Positions 1 to 5,098 are shown, numbered from the stretch's first letter. The stretch: 5,098 nucleotides of DNA from Sphingomonas sp. (GCA_019247755.1 JAFBAM010000212.1:1-5098); one strand, 5' to 3'. The notes: a model not told the origin generated them from the letters alone. Numbers and translations: made by a program.

Positions 1-276
1 CTCCTTCTTCTTGTACATCGCCAGCATGCGCTGGGTGACGGCGAAGCCGCCGAAGATGTTCACGCTCGCCAGCGCGACCGCGACCAAGCCCAACCACTTG
101 GAGCTTGGGCTACCGGCCGCGGCGGCGGCGATCAGCGCGCCGACCACGATTACGGAAGAAATGGCGTTGGTGACGCTCATCAAGGGCGTGTGCAGCGCCG
201 GAGTCACCGACCAAACGACATAATAGCCTACGAAACAGGCCAGAACGAAGATCGACAGGATCGAAATGAAGTCCAT
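1..276 (-). CDS. pntAB: NAD(P) transhydrogenase subunit alpha part 2 (membrane subunit PntAB), 3' end cut by window
   Basis: This encodes a membrane subunit of the proton-translocating NAD(P)+ transhydrogenase, which uses the proton gradient to move hydride from NADH to NADP+ in the inner membrane. The 92 visible residues read MDFISILSIF... and contain the family signature TPALHTPLMSVTNAISSVIV (residues 25-44). Three hydrophobic helices are visible at about 4-22, 33-54 and 61-83, as expected for the separate PntAB chain of three-subunit enzymes; in E. coli this part is fused to the end of PntA. The visible end, QRMLAMYKKKE, resembles the C-terminus of the family, so probably only a few codons are missing. 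The ATG at 274-276 is preceded by a purine-rich GAGAGGG at good spacing. No pntAA (NAD-binding subunit) lies directly upstream, where it is often found. pntB would be expected to the left, outside the window. The family call is secure. Confidence 0.94.
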   Translation of the reverse strand, partial: MDFISILSIFVLACFVGYYVVWSVTPALHTPLMSVTNAISSVIVVGALIAAAAAGSPSSKWLGLVAVALASVNIFGGFAVTQRMLAMYKKKE

Positions 277-545
277 CGGTCCCTCTCAAACAGCGCTTAA
301 CTTCACTAATGTCACGTGGTCAGGCGCATTTTGTGCGAACTTAAGAGCGAAAGACCGGAATGGTCTCGTCCCGATATCCCGGCAGAATTGGAATGCTCCC
401 CGCCCTCGCATGGAGGCCACCTTGGCACAGGAGCGGGGGGATAGGACAGAGGCTTTCGGGACGTCGGCTGCCGAGCCGTTAATTCGGACTCGGTTAGCGA
501 TTTCCTAACCTTTTCGCGCGTACGCGTGGGCAACCTGTTGGAAGG
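277..545. other. Divergent intergenic region between pntAB and the CHASE2-EAL gene
   Basis: This 269-base gap separates two divergently transcribed genes and must carry the start signals of both. I see no protein-coding gene in it: the reading frames that cross it resemble no known family. It holds a CACGTG palindrome at 313-318, a GANTC site (GACTC, 487-491), the box at 492-510 described separately, and a perfect 10-base palindrome CGCGTACGCG at 517-526. I could not find a convincing -35/-10 pair for either gene. Confidence 0.6.
492..510. promoter_or_regulatory. Palindromic CtrA-like box upstream of the CHASE2-EAL gene
   Basis: The sequence GGTTAGCGATTTCCTAACC has perfect 6-base inverted arms (GGTTAG / CTAACC) around a 7-base spacer. 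It fits the CtrA consensus TTAA-N7-TTAAC with one mismatch in each half (TTAG-N7-CTAAC). A GACTC site of the GANTC (CcrM methylation) type abuts it at 487-491. A closely similar box occurs at 2902-2920. It ends 35 bases before the ATG at 546, a reasonable place for a regulator. The sequence match is seen directly; assignment to CtrA is inference. Confidence 0.5.
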
Positions 546-2846
546 ATGCCACGCGCAGTGTCGAAGCGCAGCGAAAAGGGCCTGGAAAAGAAGCCGTGGA
601 AGCTGCTGCTGTGGACGGCAGTGGCCGGGCTTATCTTCGGCCTGATCGGAGCCGGCGAATATTTCGAGGACATGCTGCGGGTCGCGCGGAACAGTTTCCA
701 CGAGCATGATGCGAGCGGGCAAGTGGTGGTCATCAAGGTCGATGACCAGTCGCTTCGCCAGTACGGCAATTGGCCCTGGCCGCGACGGATGCAGGGGCAG
801 CTGGTCGACCGGCTGACCGCTGCCGGGACGAAGCAGATCGTCTACGACATCAACTTCTCATTCCCGTCCAATCCGGCCGATGACCGCGTGTTTGCCCAGG
901 CGATCGAACGGTCGGGCCGCGTCACGCTTCTTACCCGGTCGAGGCTCGGGCCGAACGACGGCAAGCGGATCGATTCGCTGCCCCTGCCGATGTTTGCTCG
1001 CCACGCTCAGCTCGGCGTCTCCAGCGTCGAATATAATTGGGAGAATGCGGTCTGGCGGCTCCCCTATGCAGCGACCATTCACGGCCAGACCGTGCCTTCC
1101 TTTGCTGCCGCGATGGCGGGCGCGAAAGGCAGCCCCGGCTCCAACTTCTTCCTCGACTATTCGCTGAAGCTGCAAAGCATCCCGGCCTATTCGGCTGGCG
1201 ATATCCTGAGCGGCAAGGTCGGAGCGAAGGAGCTGGCCGGAAAGCGCGTGATCATCGGCGTTGCGTCGGAGCTTCTTGGCGACGGCTATTTCATCCCCGG
1301 GTACGGCCGTTCCTACGGCGTCTACGTCCACGCCTACGGAGCCGAGACCCTCGTCGAAGGTCGACCGGTCGACCTCGGATGGTTCCCAGGGTTCCTGCTC
1401 GGCCTGATCGCCGTCGCGATCGCCCTGCTTCGCCGCCGCAGCATCGAGGCGCTGGTCGCCATGTCCGCCGCAACGGCGGCCCTGGTCGTCGCACCCGCCT
1501 TCACGGAAGCGCATCTGATCTTCGCCGACGTGACTCCCGGCCTGTTCGTGCTGCTGGTGGTCGCGAGCGTACTCGGCTGGCGCAAATATCGGGCCCGCGG
1601 CTGGGTCAACAGCATTTCCAACCTGCCCAACCTCAATGCGCTCCGCGCACACCAGGAGGGCCGCAGCCAGGCGCTCGTTGCTGCACGCATCCTCAATTAC
1701 GAAGAAATCGTCGCCACCCTTCCGTCGGACGGCGAGCGGCAACTGGTCGAGCAGATCGTCTCACGCCTGAAGGTCGGCTCTCCCAACCGGGTTCTCTACC
1801 AGGGCGATGCCGGCATCTTCGCCTGGTTCGAGGCTCCGCAGCAGCCATTCGGTAACCACCTGGAAGCGCTGCACGCTTTATTCCGCAATCCGGCCCGCGT
1901 CGCCGGCCTGTCAATCGATCTCACCATTTCTTTCGGGGTCGAGGTCGGCAGCGGCCGCTCCATCGCCAACCGGCTCGCAAGCGCGCTCGTCGCGGCCGAC
2001 GAGGCAGCGCACGACGGGCTCAAATGGAAGTATCACGACCCCGAGACACTGGAGACCGCATCCTGGCGCCTGTCGATGCTGAGCCAGCTCGACGAAGCGA
2101 TCGACCGCGGTGAAGTCTGGGTCGCTTACCAGCCCAAGCTGGAACTCGGCAGCAAGCGGATCATCGGCGCCGAGGCCTTGGCGCGCTGGACCCATCCGGA
2201 GAAGGGGCCAATCGCGGCATCCGAGTTCGTTGCCGCTGCCGAGCAGCATAATCGCATCGGCAAGCTCACCGATTTCGTGCTCGAGCAAGCAGTCGGGGCG
2301 GCCGCGGCGATCAACAAGCGCGGCGTCGAGTTCGAGATTGCCGTGAACCTGTCGGCGCGGCTGCTGACGGACAAGGGATTCACGCTGCGGCTCGCGGCGA
2401 TGCTTGCGCGTCACAGCCTCCCTGCCCGGCACCTGACGCTGGAGCTGACGGAAACCGCGGCCCTGACGAATAGCGGCGAAGGCCTGGAGATGATCGCGCG
2501 TATTCGCGACCTCGGCGTCAATATTGCGATCGATGATTATGGTACCGGTCTTTCGACGCTCGATTATCTGAAGAAGATCCCGGCGAACGAGATCAAGATC
2601 GACCAGAGCTTCGTCAAAGGCATCGCCGACAACCGCAGCGACCGCCTGATGGTCCAGTCGACGATCGGCCTGGCCCACTCGCTCGGGCGCAAGGTCGTCG
2701 CCGAGGGGGTCGAGCACCGCGACATCCTCGAACTGCTGATCGAGATGGAGTGCGACATCGCCCAGGGCTTCGCCATCGGGCGCCCGATGAGCCTCGATAG
2801 CCTGACCAAGCGCCTCGCTTCCGACCGTAAGCGCAGCGCCGCTTAA
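546..2846 (+). CDS. CHASE2 sensor protein with degenerate GGDEF and intact EAL domain (probable c-di-GMP phosphodiesterase)
   Basis: This is a probable membrane-anchored c-di-GMP phosphodiesterase of 766 residues. A basic N-terminus precedes one membrane helix (about 20-37). An extracytoplasmic CHASE2 sensor follows (about 40-275, with VVVIKVDDQSL and WPWPR near its start), then three helices (about 277-295, 302-319, 324-344). The next domain (about 355-498) has the GGDEF fold's opening LPNLNAL, but QGDAG (419-423) replaces GGDEF and no RxxD inhibitory site is visible, so diguanylate cyclase activity is not expected. The EAL domain (about 505-757) keeps the residues known to bind metal or catalyse: E543 (EAL), N601, E633, E636, D663/D664, K684, E720 and Q740. 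The gene stands alone. An in-frame stop at 495-497 limits the start. The purine stretch GGAAGG (540-545) touches the ATG at 546, so GTG at 558, giving a protein 4 residues shorter, is a possible alternative. The sensed ligand is unknown. Confidence 0.93.
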   Translation: MPRAVSKRSEKGLEKKPWKLLLWTAVAGLIFGLIGAGEYFEDMLRVARNSFHEHDASGQVVVIKVDDQSLRQYGNWPWPRRMQGQLVDRLTAAGTKQIVYDINFSFPSNPADDRVFAQAIERSGRVTLLTRSRLGPNDGKRIDSLPLPMFARHAQLGVSSVEYNWENAVWRLPYAATIHGQTVPSFAAAMAGAKGSPGSNFFLDYSLKLQSIPAYSAGDILSGKVGAKELAGKRVIIGVASELLGDGYFIPGYGRSYGVYVHAYGAETLVEGRPVDLGWFPGFLLGLIAVAIALLRRRSIEALVAMSAATAALVVAPAFTEAHLIFADVTPGLFVLLVVASVLGWRKYRARGWVNSISNLPNLNALRAHQEGRSQALVAARILNYEEIVATLPSDGERQLVEQIVSRLKVGSPNRVLYQGDAGIFAWFEAPQQPFGNHLEALHALFRNPARVAGLSIDLTISFGVEVGSGRSIANRLASALVAADEAAHDGLKWKYHDPETLETASWRLSMLSQLDEAIDRGEVWVAYQPKLELGSKRIIGAEALARWTHPEKGPIAASEFVAAAEQHNRIGKLTDFVLEQAVGAAAAINKRGVEFEIAVNLSARLLTDKGFTLRLAAMLARHSLPARHLTLELTETAALTNSGEGLEMIARIRDLGVNIAIDDYGTGLSTLDYLKKIPANEIKIDQSFVKGIADNRSDRLMVQSTIGLAHSLGRKVVAEGVEHRDILELLIEMECDIAQGFAIGRPMSLDSLTKRLASDRKRSAA

Positions 2847-2873
2847 GTCCCCGCAAGACTAGCCGCAGTACCC

Positions 2874-2889
2874 CGCGCGAGAACGCGCG
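2874..2889. other. GC hairpin after the CHASE2-EAL gene, possible weak terminator
   Basis: CGCGCG (2874-2879), an AGAA loop and CGCGCG (2884-2889) form a perfect 6-bp all-GC stem beginning 27 bases after the stop codon. No T-run follows (the next bases are CGAGTAAATC), so it is not a classical intrinsic terminator. It may protect the 3' end or mark the end of the transcript. It could also be chance in GC-rich DNA. Confidence 0.3.
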
Positions 2890-2901
2890 CGAGTAAATCA
2901 T

Positions 2902-2920
2902 GGTTACTGGTTTGCTAACC
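2902..2920. promoter_or_regulatory. Second CtrA-like box, overlapping the -35 of the small-ORF promoter
   Basis: GGTTACTGGTTTGCTAACC matches the box at 492-510 at 15 of 19 positions, including both outer arms. It lies inside a 7-base perfect inverted repeat, ATGGTTA (2900-2906) / TAACCAT (2916-2922), with a 9-base spacer. Read as TTAC-N7-CTAAC it has one mismatch per half to the CtrA consensus. It covers the proposed -35 at 2912-2917, a position typical for CtrA-controlled promoters in alphaproteobacteria. More TTAA-rich sequence follows (GATTAAGGTTAA, 2926-2937). Regulator identity is inference. Confidence 0.5.
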
Positions 2921-2940
2921 ATAACGATTAAGGTTAATAT
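2912..2940 (+). promoter_or_regulatory. Probable sigma-70-type promoter for the small ORF
   Basis: A -35 element TTGCTA (2912-2917) and a -10 element TAATAT (2935-2940) are separated by exactly 17 bases; each matches 4 of 6 consensus positions. The stretch 2892-2940 is clearly richer in A/T than its surroundings. Transcription would start near 2947, giving a leader of about 36 bases before the ATG at 2983. Confidence 0.5.
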
Positions 2941-2982
2941 CGCCCCAGCTGCCGAATCGCAGTGAACAACGGGGTAAGAGTT

Positions 2983-3063
2983 ATGAAAAAGACCAAAGCT
3001 GGACGTGGGCTGATCAGCTGGCTCATGGGTCATGGCTGGGACACGGCGGGCGGCAACGGCTAA
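2983..3063 (+). CDS. Small ORF, 26 residues, unknown function
   Basis: This 26-codon frame is not a family I recognise. It begins MKKTKAGRGLISWLMG and ends TAGGNG, with two tryptophans. The first eight residues are strongly basic (three Lys, one Arg). A short central stretch (LISWLM) is hydrophobic, and the tail is Gly-rich. The leader carries GGGGTAAGAG (2971-2980), a modest ribosome-binding sequence just before the ATG. Early codons are A/T-rich, while later ones are mostly G/C at the third position (18 of the 25 codons after the ATG), like the neighbouring genes. It has its own plausible promoter and a strong terminator 50 bases downstream, which favours a real unit of expression. It could instead be part of a small regulatory RNA with incidental coding capacity. 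No modifying enzymes, transporter or toxin partner lie next to it, so a modified-peptide or toxin role has no contextual support. Confidence 0.5.
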   Translation: MKKTKAGRGLISWLMGHGWDTAGGNG

Positions 3064-3076
3064 CGGCCAGCGCTGA

Positions 3077-3092
3077 CCTGACGCGAGTCAGG
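3077..3092 (+). other. RNA hairpin with GCGA tetraloop in the 3' UTR of the small ORF
   Basis: CCTGAC (3077-3082), GCGA and GTCAGG (3087-3092) form a perfect 6-bp stem closed by a GNRA tetraloop, 13 bases after the small ORF's stop codon. A-rich sequence follows rather than a T-run, so it is probably structural and not a terminator. The 5' arm is preceded by a direct repeat of CTGAC (3073-3077). Confidence 0.45.
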
Positions 3093-3112
3093 CCACAAAA
3101 TCAAAGAGTTAG

Positions 3113-3145
3113 AAAGCGCTCGCCGCAAGGTGGGCGCTTTTGCTT
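3113..3145 (+). terminator. Intrinsic terminator of the small-ORF transcript
   Basis: A 12-bp stem pairs AAAGCGCTCGCC (3113-3124) with GGTGGGCGCTTT (3129-3140), including two G-U pairs, around a GCAA tetraloop (3125-3128). The 3' arm runs into TTTTGCTT (3138-3145). This is a textbook intrinsic terminator in the plus direction. It separates the small ORF from the yjbQ operon. Confidence 0.85.
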
Positions 3146-3168
3146 AGTGGGCTACCGCCTAGTAGATT
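3140..3168 (+). promoter_or_regulatory. Possible promoter of the yjbQ operon
   Basis: TTGCTT (3140-3145) and TAGATT (3163-3168) are spaced by 17 bases and match the sigma-70 consensus at 3 and 4 of 6 positions. Transcription would begin near 3175, leaving a leader of about 37 bases. The -35 lies in the T-tail of the preceding terminator. The match is moderate, and the operon needs some promoter downstream of that terminator. Confidence 0.3.
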
Positions 3169-3207
3169 TGCCCACGCTGGCGCCCTCCCCAATCGCGGGC
3201 TAGGCGG
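3155..3207 (+). repeat. Inverted repeat that includes the yjbQ ribosome-binding site
   Basis: CCGCCTAG (3155-3162) is the perfect reverse complement of CTAGGCGG (3200-3207), with 37 bases between. The right arm contains AGGCGG, the likely Shine-Dalgarno of yjbQ. A second possible pairing joins two GGCGCC copies at 3179-3184 and 3206-3211. Either could mask the start in RNA. The first needs a transcript that begins before 3155, such as readthrough of the terminator. Chance pairing in GC-rich DNA is possible. Confidence 0.3.
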
Positions 3208-3211
3208 CGCC

Positions 3212-3631
3212 ATGCTTCGCCAATCGAGCGCCGTTCTTCCGATTCGCGCGGACCGTCCCGGACTGACCGAATTCACCGACAAGGTCCGTGAATTTGTATG
3301 CGAAAGCGGTATCCAGGAAGGTCTCCTGACCATTTTTTGCCGGCATACTTCGGCCTCCCTGGTGATCCAGGAAAATGCCGCGCCGGCGGCTCGCCGGGAT
3401 CTCGAAGCCTATTTCGAGCGGATCGCGCCAGAGGATGGGCTCTACGAGCATGATGACGAGGGGCCGGATGACATGCCGGCGCACCTGCGCAGCGCGCTGA
3501 CCGCGACCCAGCTGTCGATCCCGGTACAGTCGGGCCGGCCGGTGCTCGGCACCTGGCAGGGCGTCTTCCTGTTCGAGCACCGCCGCGCAACGCCTGAGCG
3601 CGAGATCGTGCTTCACCTGGTGGGCGAATGA
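3212..3631 (+). CDS. yjbQ: YjbQ/UPF0047 family protein (secondary thiamine-phosphate synthase type)
   Basis: This 139-residue protein matches the usual length of the YjbQ family (COG0432, about 138 residues in E. coli). Family motifs are in order: CRHTSASLVIQEN (43-55), the acidic segment with H80 and DDMPAH (86-91), LGTWQG (112-117) and FEHR (121-124). The conserved histidines probably form the metal or active site of this small soluble protein. E. coli YjbQ has been reported to give thiamine-phosphate synthase activity when overproduced, but the true role remains uncertain. The ATG at 3212 is preferred over an in-frame TTG at 3140, because the latter lies inside the upstream terminator and the added residues resemble nothing in the family. 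AGGCGG at 3202-3207 is the likely ribosome-binding site. The stop overlaps the next ATG (ATGA, 3628-3631), implying translational coupling. No TPP riboswitch is visible upstream. Confidence 0.93.
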   Translation: MLRQSSAVLPIRADRPGLTEFTDKVREFVCESGIQEGLLTIFCRHTSASLVIQENAAPAARRDLEAYFERIAPEDGLYEHDDEGPDDMPAHLRSALTATQLSIPVQSGRPVLGTWQGVFLFEHRRATPEREIVLHLVGE

Positions 3632-4122
3632 GCGCCGAATCGGTTCGCGCCTGGCTGGCGGAGAATGCGCCCGACCTGCGCTACATCGAAGCAAACGACA
3701 CGACCGCGACGGTGGAAACGGCCGCGCGGACGCTCGGCGTGGAGCCGGGACAGATCGCCAAGACGCTGGCTGTGCGCGCGGGCGAGCACCTCTTCCTGCT
3801 CGTGGCAAGGGGCGATGCGCGGCTCGACAATCGCAAGTGCAAGGATGAGCTGGGCGCGCGGCCGCGCATGCTCGGCGCCGACGAGACGTTCGAGCTGACC
3901 GGTCATCCGGTTGGCGGGGTCTGTCCGTTCGGGCTCAAGAACCCGCTGCCGATCTACTTCGACCGCTCGCTGCAGGCGTTCGAGCTGGTTTATCCGGCGG
4001 GCGGGTCGCTGAATACGTCGGTCGAGGTGCCGACCGATCGCCTGTTCGAGCTGGTGGCGGACCGCTGGGTCGACCTATGCCGCCTGCCGGACGAAGCGCG
4101 CGGGGCTGAGGTCGCCGGCTGA
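3628..4122 (+). CDS. YbaK/EbsC family aminoacyl-tRNA deacylase (prolyl-tRNA editing-like)
   Basis: This 164-residue protein belongs to the YbaK/ProX superfamily, free-standing relatives of the prolyl-tRNA synthetase editing domain that hydrolyse mischarged tRNAs such as Cys- or Ala-tRNA(Pro) in the cytoplasm. Supporting features are GQIAKTL with K45, the lysine position essential in this fold; the central strands LFLLVARGDARLDNRK (55-70); the loop GHPVGGVCPFGL (92-103); and the Gly-Gly turn in YPAGGSLNTSVEV (122-134). The family normally ends near the WVDLCR seen at 147-152, so the last dozen residues are a short extension. The start overlaps the yjbQ stop by 4 bases, so the two genes are probably co-translated. 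The 3' end overlaps the convergent oxidoreductase gene by 48 bases. Which tRNA it acts on cannot be told from sequence. The gene could equally be named ybaK or proX, so no symbol is given. Confidence 0.9.
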   Translation: MSAESVRAWLAENAPDLRYIEANDTTATVETAARTLGVEPGQIAKTLAVRAGEHLFLLVARGDARLDNRKCKDELGARPRMLGADETFELTGHPVGGVCPFGLKNPLPIYFDRSLQAFELVYPAGGSLNTSVEVPTDRLFELVADRWVDLCRLPDEARGAEVAG

Positions 4123-5098
4123 GACGTCGTGTACCGGCCAAGGTGTGCCCGCGATCAATGACTCGACAATGGCCGCCATCGCGGGCGAGGTCTGCAGGCC
4201 GTAGCCGCCCTGCCCTGCCAGCCAGAAGAAATCGTCGGCGTCGGACGCGAAGCCGACCGCGGGATGCTTGTCGGGCGTGAAGCTGCGAAGCCCAGCCCAG
4301 CGGCTGTGGATGCGGTCGACCTTGACGGTGGTGCGCTCTTCCATCCGGTAGGCAGCGAGCGCGACCTCATATTCGTCGGGCTGGGCGTCGCATGGATCGC
4401 TCGGCACCTCGTCCATCGGCGACGCGAAGAGCCGCCCGCTTTCGGGGGCGAAATAAAGCTCGTCGGGGATGGTCTTGGCAAACGGGAGGTGGTCGAGTGG
4501 CGTCCCGGGCGGCGCATCGAAGGTGATGATCGTCCGGCGCTTGGGCTCGAGGCCGATGGGCTGCACGCCGGCCAGCTTCGCGATCGTATCCGCCCAGGAG
4601 CCGGCAGCGTTGACGAGGATGGGCGCGCTGAAACCCTCACCCCGTTCGGTGATGACGGTCCAGGCGGCATCCCTCGTAATCGACTCAACTCGTGCGTTGG
4701 TCACCAGCTCGCCGCCATTCGTGCGTAGCTGCCGCAGATTGCCCTGGAGCAAAGCATGCGCGTCGAGCCGAATGCCATGATGGTCGACGATGCCGTGAAC
4801 CGCGTCCGGCTTCAGGATCGGGCAGAGCTCGTGGACGCCGCGCTCGTCCAGCCGCTCGAGCTCCGCGAACTGGCGGATGTCGGCCTCGAGCTGGTCGAGT
4901 TCGGCGCGCTCATCCTCGCGAGCGTGGATCAGCACCGGCATCGAATGGCCGAGCGGCACGTCGGTGAACCCCGGCGGAGGTTCTTCGACGAACTTGCGGC
5001 TGGTGAGGGTCAACGCGCGGACGAGCCGGTCGCCGAGGAAATAGTGAAGCATCGTGGCGCTGCGCCCAGACGAGTGGAAGCCGACCTGCTCCTCCGCC
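4075..5098 (-). CDS. FAD-dependent amino-acid dehydrogenase/oxidase, DauA-like, N-terminus cut by window
   Basis: This is a flavoprotein of the D-amino-acid oxidase (DAO) family, closest in my recollection to D-arginine dehydrogenase DauA. Such enzymes oxidise amino acids to imino acids and pass electrons to FAD. The 340 visible residues open in frame at the right edge and reach the family signature GFHSSGRS (5059-5082), so roughly 32-37 residues with the GxGxxG Rossmann motif are outside; the Met at 5052 is internal. Other family features are NAAGSWAD (4588-4611), EPKRR, the ELYF strand around 4453-4455, WAGLRSF with a likely substrate-carboxylate arginine (4279-4299), GQGGYG at the flavin (4198-4215), and the terminal DLSPARF. 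Compared with DauA as I remember it, the lid histidine and tyrosine after the signature are replaced by Met and Leu, so the substrate may differ. The stop is TAG (4075-4077), and the last 48 bases overlap the convergent deacylase gene. Confidence 0.9.
   Translation of the reverse strand, partial: AEEQVGFHSSGRSATMLHYFLGDRLVRALTLTSRKFVEEPPPGFTDVPLGHSMPVLIHAREDERAELDQLEADIRQFAELERLDERGVHELCPILKPDAVHGIVDHHGIRLDAHALLQGNLRQLRTNGGELVTNARVESITRDAAWTVITERGEGFSAPILVNAAGSWADTIAKLAGVQPIGLEPKRRTIITFDAPPGTPLDHLPFAKTIPDELYFAPESGRLFASPMDEVPSDPCDAQPDEYEVALAAYRMEERTTVKVDRIHSRWAGLRSFTPDKHPAVGFASDADDFFWLAGQGGYGLQTSPAMAAIVESLIAGTPWPVHDVSAGDLSPARFVRQAA

Noticed and set aside
352..366. Hairpin AGACC-GGAAT-GGTCT in the divergent intergenic region
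   Set aside because: The stem is only 5 bp, has no T-run and no clear relation to either gene; this is expected by chance.
266..508. Open frame of about 80 codons across the divergent intergenic region
   Set aside because: It starts inside pntAB on the opposite strand, has no ribosome-binding site and no family resemblance, and its codon choice is unlike the real genes.
858..1742. Long minus-strand open frame inside the CHASE2-EAL gene
   Set aside because: The plus frame encodes recognisable domains throughout. The opposite frame gives low-complexity, Arg/Asp-rich protein typical of GC-rich antisense shadows.
2614..3033. Minus-strand open frame spanning the end of the EAL gene and the small ORF
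   Set aside because: Its product is Arg-rich low-complexity protein, it is antisense to conserved EAL coding sequence, and it has no start signal.
2983..3063. Small ORF as a lasso-peptide or other RiPP precursor, or as a toxin of a toxin-antitoxin pair
   Set aside because: The flanking genes contain no modifying protease, cyclase, transporter or antisense antitoxin RNA, so the short Gly-rich end alone is not enough.
3140..3211. Longer N-terminus for YjbQ from the in-frame TTG at 3140
   Set aside because: It begins inside the terminator stem, has no ribosome-binding site, and would add 24 residues that the family lacks; ATG 3212 gives the expected length.
3065..3211. TPP riboswitch upstream of the thiamine-linked yjbQ
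   Set aside because: An ACCTGA string is present at 3076-3081, but the conserved CUGAGA and the other core elements are absent, and the terminator that follows belongs to the small-ORF unit.

Overview
The window looks like chromosomal DNA of a GC-rich alphaproteobacterium, most likely a sphingomonad (order Sphingomonadales). This rests on strong G/C preference at third codon positions, a separate membrane-only PntAB transhydrogenase subunit, GANTC and TTAACC-type motifs between genes, and the overall look of the proteins. The genus assignment is inference. No IS element, CRISPR array, tRNA, rRNA or phage gene is visible.

Layout, left to right. (1) 1-276, minus strand: almost complete pntAB, a membrane subunit of the proton-translocating NAD(P) transhydrogenase. 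It starts in this window and runs off the left edge. (2) 277-545: divergent intergenic region with a palindromic, CtrA-like box at 492-510. (3) 546-2846, plus: a 766-residue membrane protein with an N-terminal CHASE2 sensor, further membrane helices, a degenerate GGDEF domain and an EAL domain that keeps all the catalytic residues, so probably a sensory c-di-GMP phosphodiesterase. (4) 2847-3211: a compact intergenic region holding an apparently self-contained small transcription unit. It has a second copy of the 19-bp box over the -35 of a plausible promoter, a 26-codon ORF at 2983-3063, a GNRA-capped hairpin and a strong intrinsic terminator. (5) 3212-4122, plus: a two-gene operon with a 4-base ATGA overlap, YjbQ (UPF0047) then a YbaK/EbsC-type aminoacyl-tRNA deacylase. 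(6) 4075-5098, minus: a DauA-like FAD-dependent amino-acid dehydrogenase/oxidase, truncated at its N-terminus by the right edge, whose 3' end overlaps the deacylase gene by 48 bases tail to tail.

The annotated proteins do not form one pathway; they cover redox balance, c-di-GMP signalling, a small housekeeping operon and amino-acid oxidation. The strongest candidate for something undescribed is the small transcription unit at about 2900-3145. Its upstream box matches the one before the c-di-GMP gene at 15 of 19 positions, which suggests the two units share a regulator, possibly CtrA.
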